Positions 62,901 through 64,000 of a stretch of DNA of 64,000 nucleotides are shown piece by piece. Where the stretch lies: NCBI GenBank assembly GCA_026413225.1, contig CM048591.1, forward strand, positions 35,929,803 through 35,993,802. The letters run 5' to 3'. Below the pieces are notes generated by a model. The model was given only the letters and a program-made list of their open reading frames with translations. It searched no databases and was not told where the DNA came from. Each line of letters begins with the position of its first letter. Positions within the stretch are counted from its first letter, which is position 1. The stretch comes from Otis tarda. Its lineage: Eukaryota; Chordata; Aves; Otidiformes; Otididae. The position numbers and the translations under genes are program-made.

Positions 62901-64000
62901 AGGAATATGGGGAAATGCTACTTCAAGCACTAGCATCTAAAAAAAAATGCCATGACTGTACATAAGGAATCCTGTCCCTACATTATTATTGTGGGCTTGT
63001 TTTAGACTGCTCAGCAGAATGTTTAACACTTCCGATTACCTCTGACTAGCTGCTGTTTAATGAGTCCTTATCCTCTAGAGAGATCCCAGTGATGCAGAGG
63101 AAAATGTATTAATTCAAGAAGTGAGATGAAGTCCCCTAATTCATAATCTATTAATCTCAGTTTTGAAGACACTTTTTCCTTCCAGTTGAACCCTTTTTAG
63201 AAATGACCTCTTGTTTCTGCATCCCTTAAGGGCTCCTGTATCCAAATACAAATAAGGCCCTATAACATCTGCAGTATTTTCTTATACATATAAAATAATG
63301 GAGTGAAAAGTGATGAATTTATATTACATTAATATACAAACTTATACTGTAATTTTTTATATTTTCAATCTCCAATGAAGCAACCATGTAAATATAAATA
63401 TACCGTCTTATATTAAGTTGTCTACCATCAATGCGCTACCATCAGTGTTATTTTGGAATTACGTAAGCAGAGAAGAGAGTAAAAGAAATACCTTTGGCAG
63501 TTAATTCCCTTTGCTGCACATATCTTAATGTGTCCATTTAAAATATGCAAATTCAGAGGTAATTATTTAATGAATTTTCCTTTGAACTGAGGTGTACTTG
63601 TGCTTGAATAGTCCTAGTACTTTGGGAACAAATTGCCATCTTAAAATACCTTTTTTATTTTCTGATCGTAAGTGTTTAAGAAAAGATAATAGAACACCTG
63701 ACATTATCCTTGTTATAACTTGTTGTGAGAAAATAATCTATTTATGGTCTATCATAATATATACTGTGGTACTGGTCAGGTGATACCTTATGCTTGACCT
63801 TTATTAAAGAAAAAAAACTTCAAATCTGAAGCGTTTGGTACAGGTTAATAGCTTTTTTTCCCCTCCAGTTTTTGCTTTACTGAACAATGACTTCATGTTT
63901 ATATTCCAGACTTTTTCCCTCGGTTAAATACAGAGGCCTAAAATTACCAAGTGCTTCAGTAAGGTGGCTGTATAAAGCTTCAGAGGTGGCAATGTCGTAC
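41937..64000. other. Long AT-rich stretch, no coding exon recognised
   Basis: This is probably still the first intron of the gene starting at 28696. Short ORFs (up to about 144 codons on the minus strand near 51000, which overlaps a homopolymer) show no domain resemblance. Simple repeats include T/A homopolymers (for example 42710-42734, 44576-44591), a TTTTG run near 51001-51030 and a TTTA run near 49380-49396. A perfect 17-bp tandem duplication lies at 55144-55177. I cannot exclude small exons. Confidence 0.5.
55144..55177 (+). repeat. 17-bp perfect tandem duplication
   Basis: ATTTATATAATCTCTGC occurs twice head to tail (55144-55160 and 55161-55177). Confidence 0.95.

Overview
The window looks like nuclear DNA of a bird, most probably a neoavian. 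It is AT-rich intergenic and intronic sequence with sparse short ORFs. It carries three degenerate CR1-type LINE fragments (the main LINE of birds and other sauropsids). Two long-terminal-repeat insertions have ends and internal text that match, from memory, solo LTRs common in neoavian genomes. There is one GC-rich CpG island. No bacterial operons, tRNA, rRNA or CRISPR structure is seen.

Region 1 (about 0.9-7.4 kb, minus strand) is the most unusual part: a decayed Polinton/Maverick (adintovirus-like) DNA element. Reading the minus strand from 7.26 kb downward gives the pieces, in order, of a protein-primed family-B DNA polymerase. They are an N-terminal region, a Cys/His cluster, exonuclease motifs I, II and III, a GGRT motif, polymerase motifs A, B and C, and the C-terminal region. 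An FtsK/A32-type packaging ATPase follows immediately (1950 to 1474), and possibly a small virion-protein remnant (about 1174-1106). The polymerase is broken by stops and frameshifts and by two later solo-LTR insertions: LTR-1 at 2146-3312, flanked by a perfect 5-bp duplication, and LTR-2 at 6143-6752. With the LTRs removed, the polymerase span is about 3.5 kb, close to full length for the family.

Region 2 (7.4-28.1 kb) has no recognisable gene. It holds an AT-rich simple repeat (8.7-8.86 kb), a minus-strand CR1 fragment (11.98-12.5 kb) abutting a long TTCC/TCCC tract, and short tandem duplications.

Region 3 (28.2-29.3 kb) is a CpG island with CGG-rich and C-rich repeats. It contains a likely plus-strand first coding exon (28696-28776) encoding a signal peptide and ending at a consensus splice donor. 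The gene could not be identified.

Region 4 (28.78-64 kb) is probably the long first intron of that gene. It contains two more CR1 fragments (32.46-33.1 kb minus, 40.81-41.94 kb plus), homopolymer and short simple repeats, and no convincing coding exon.
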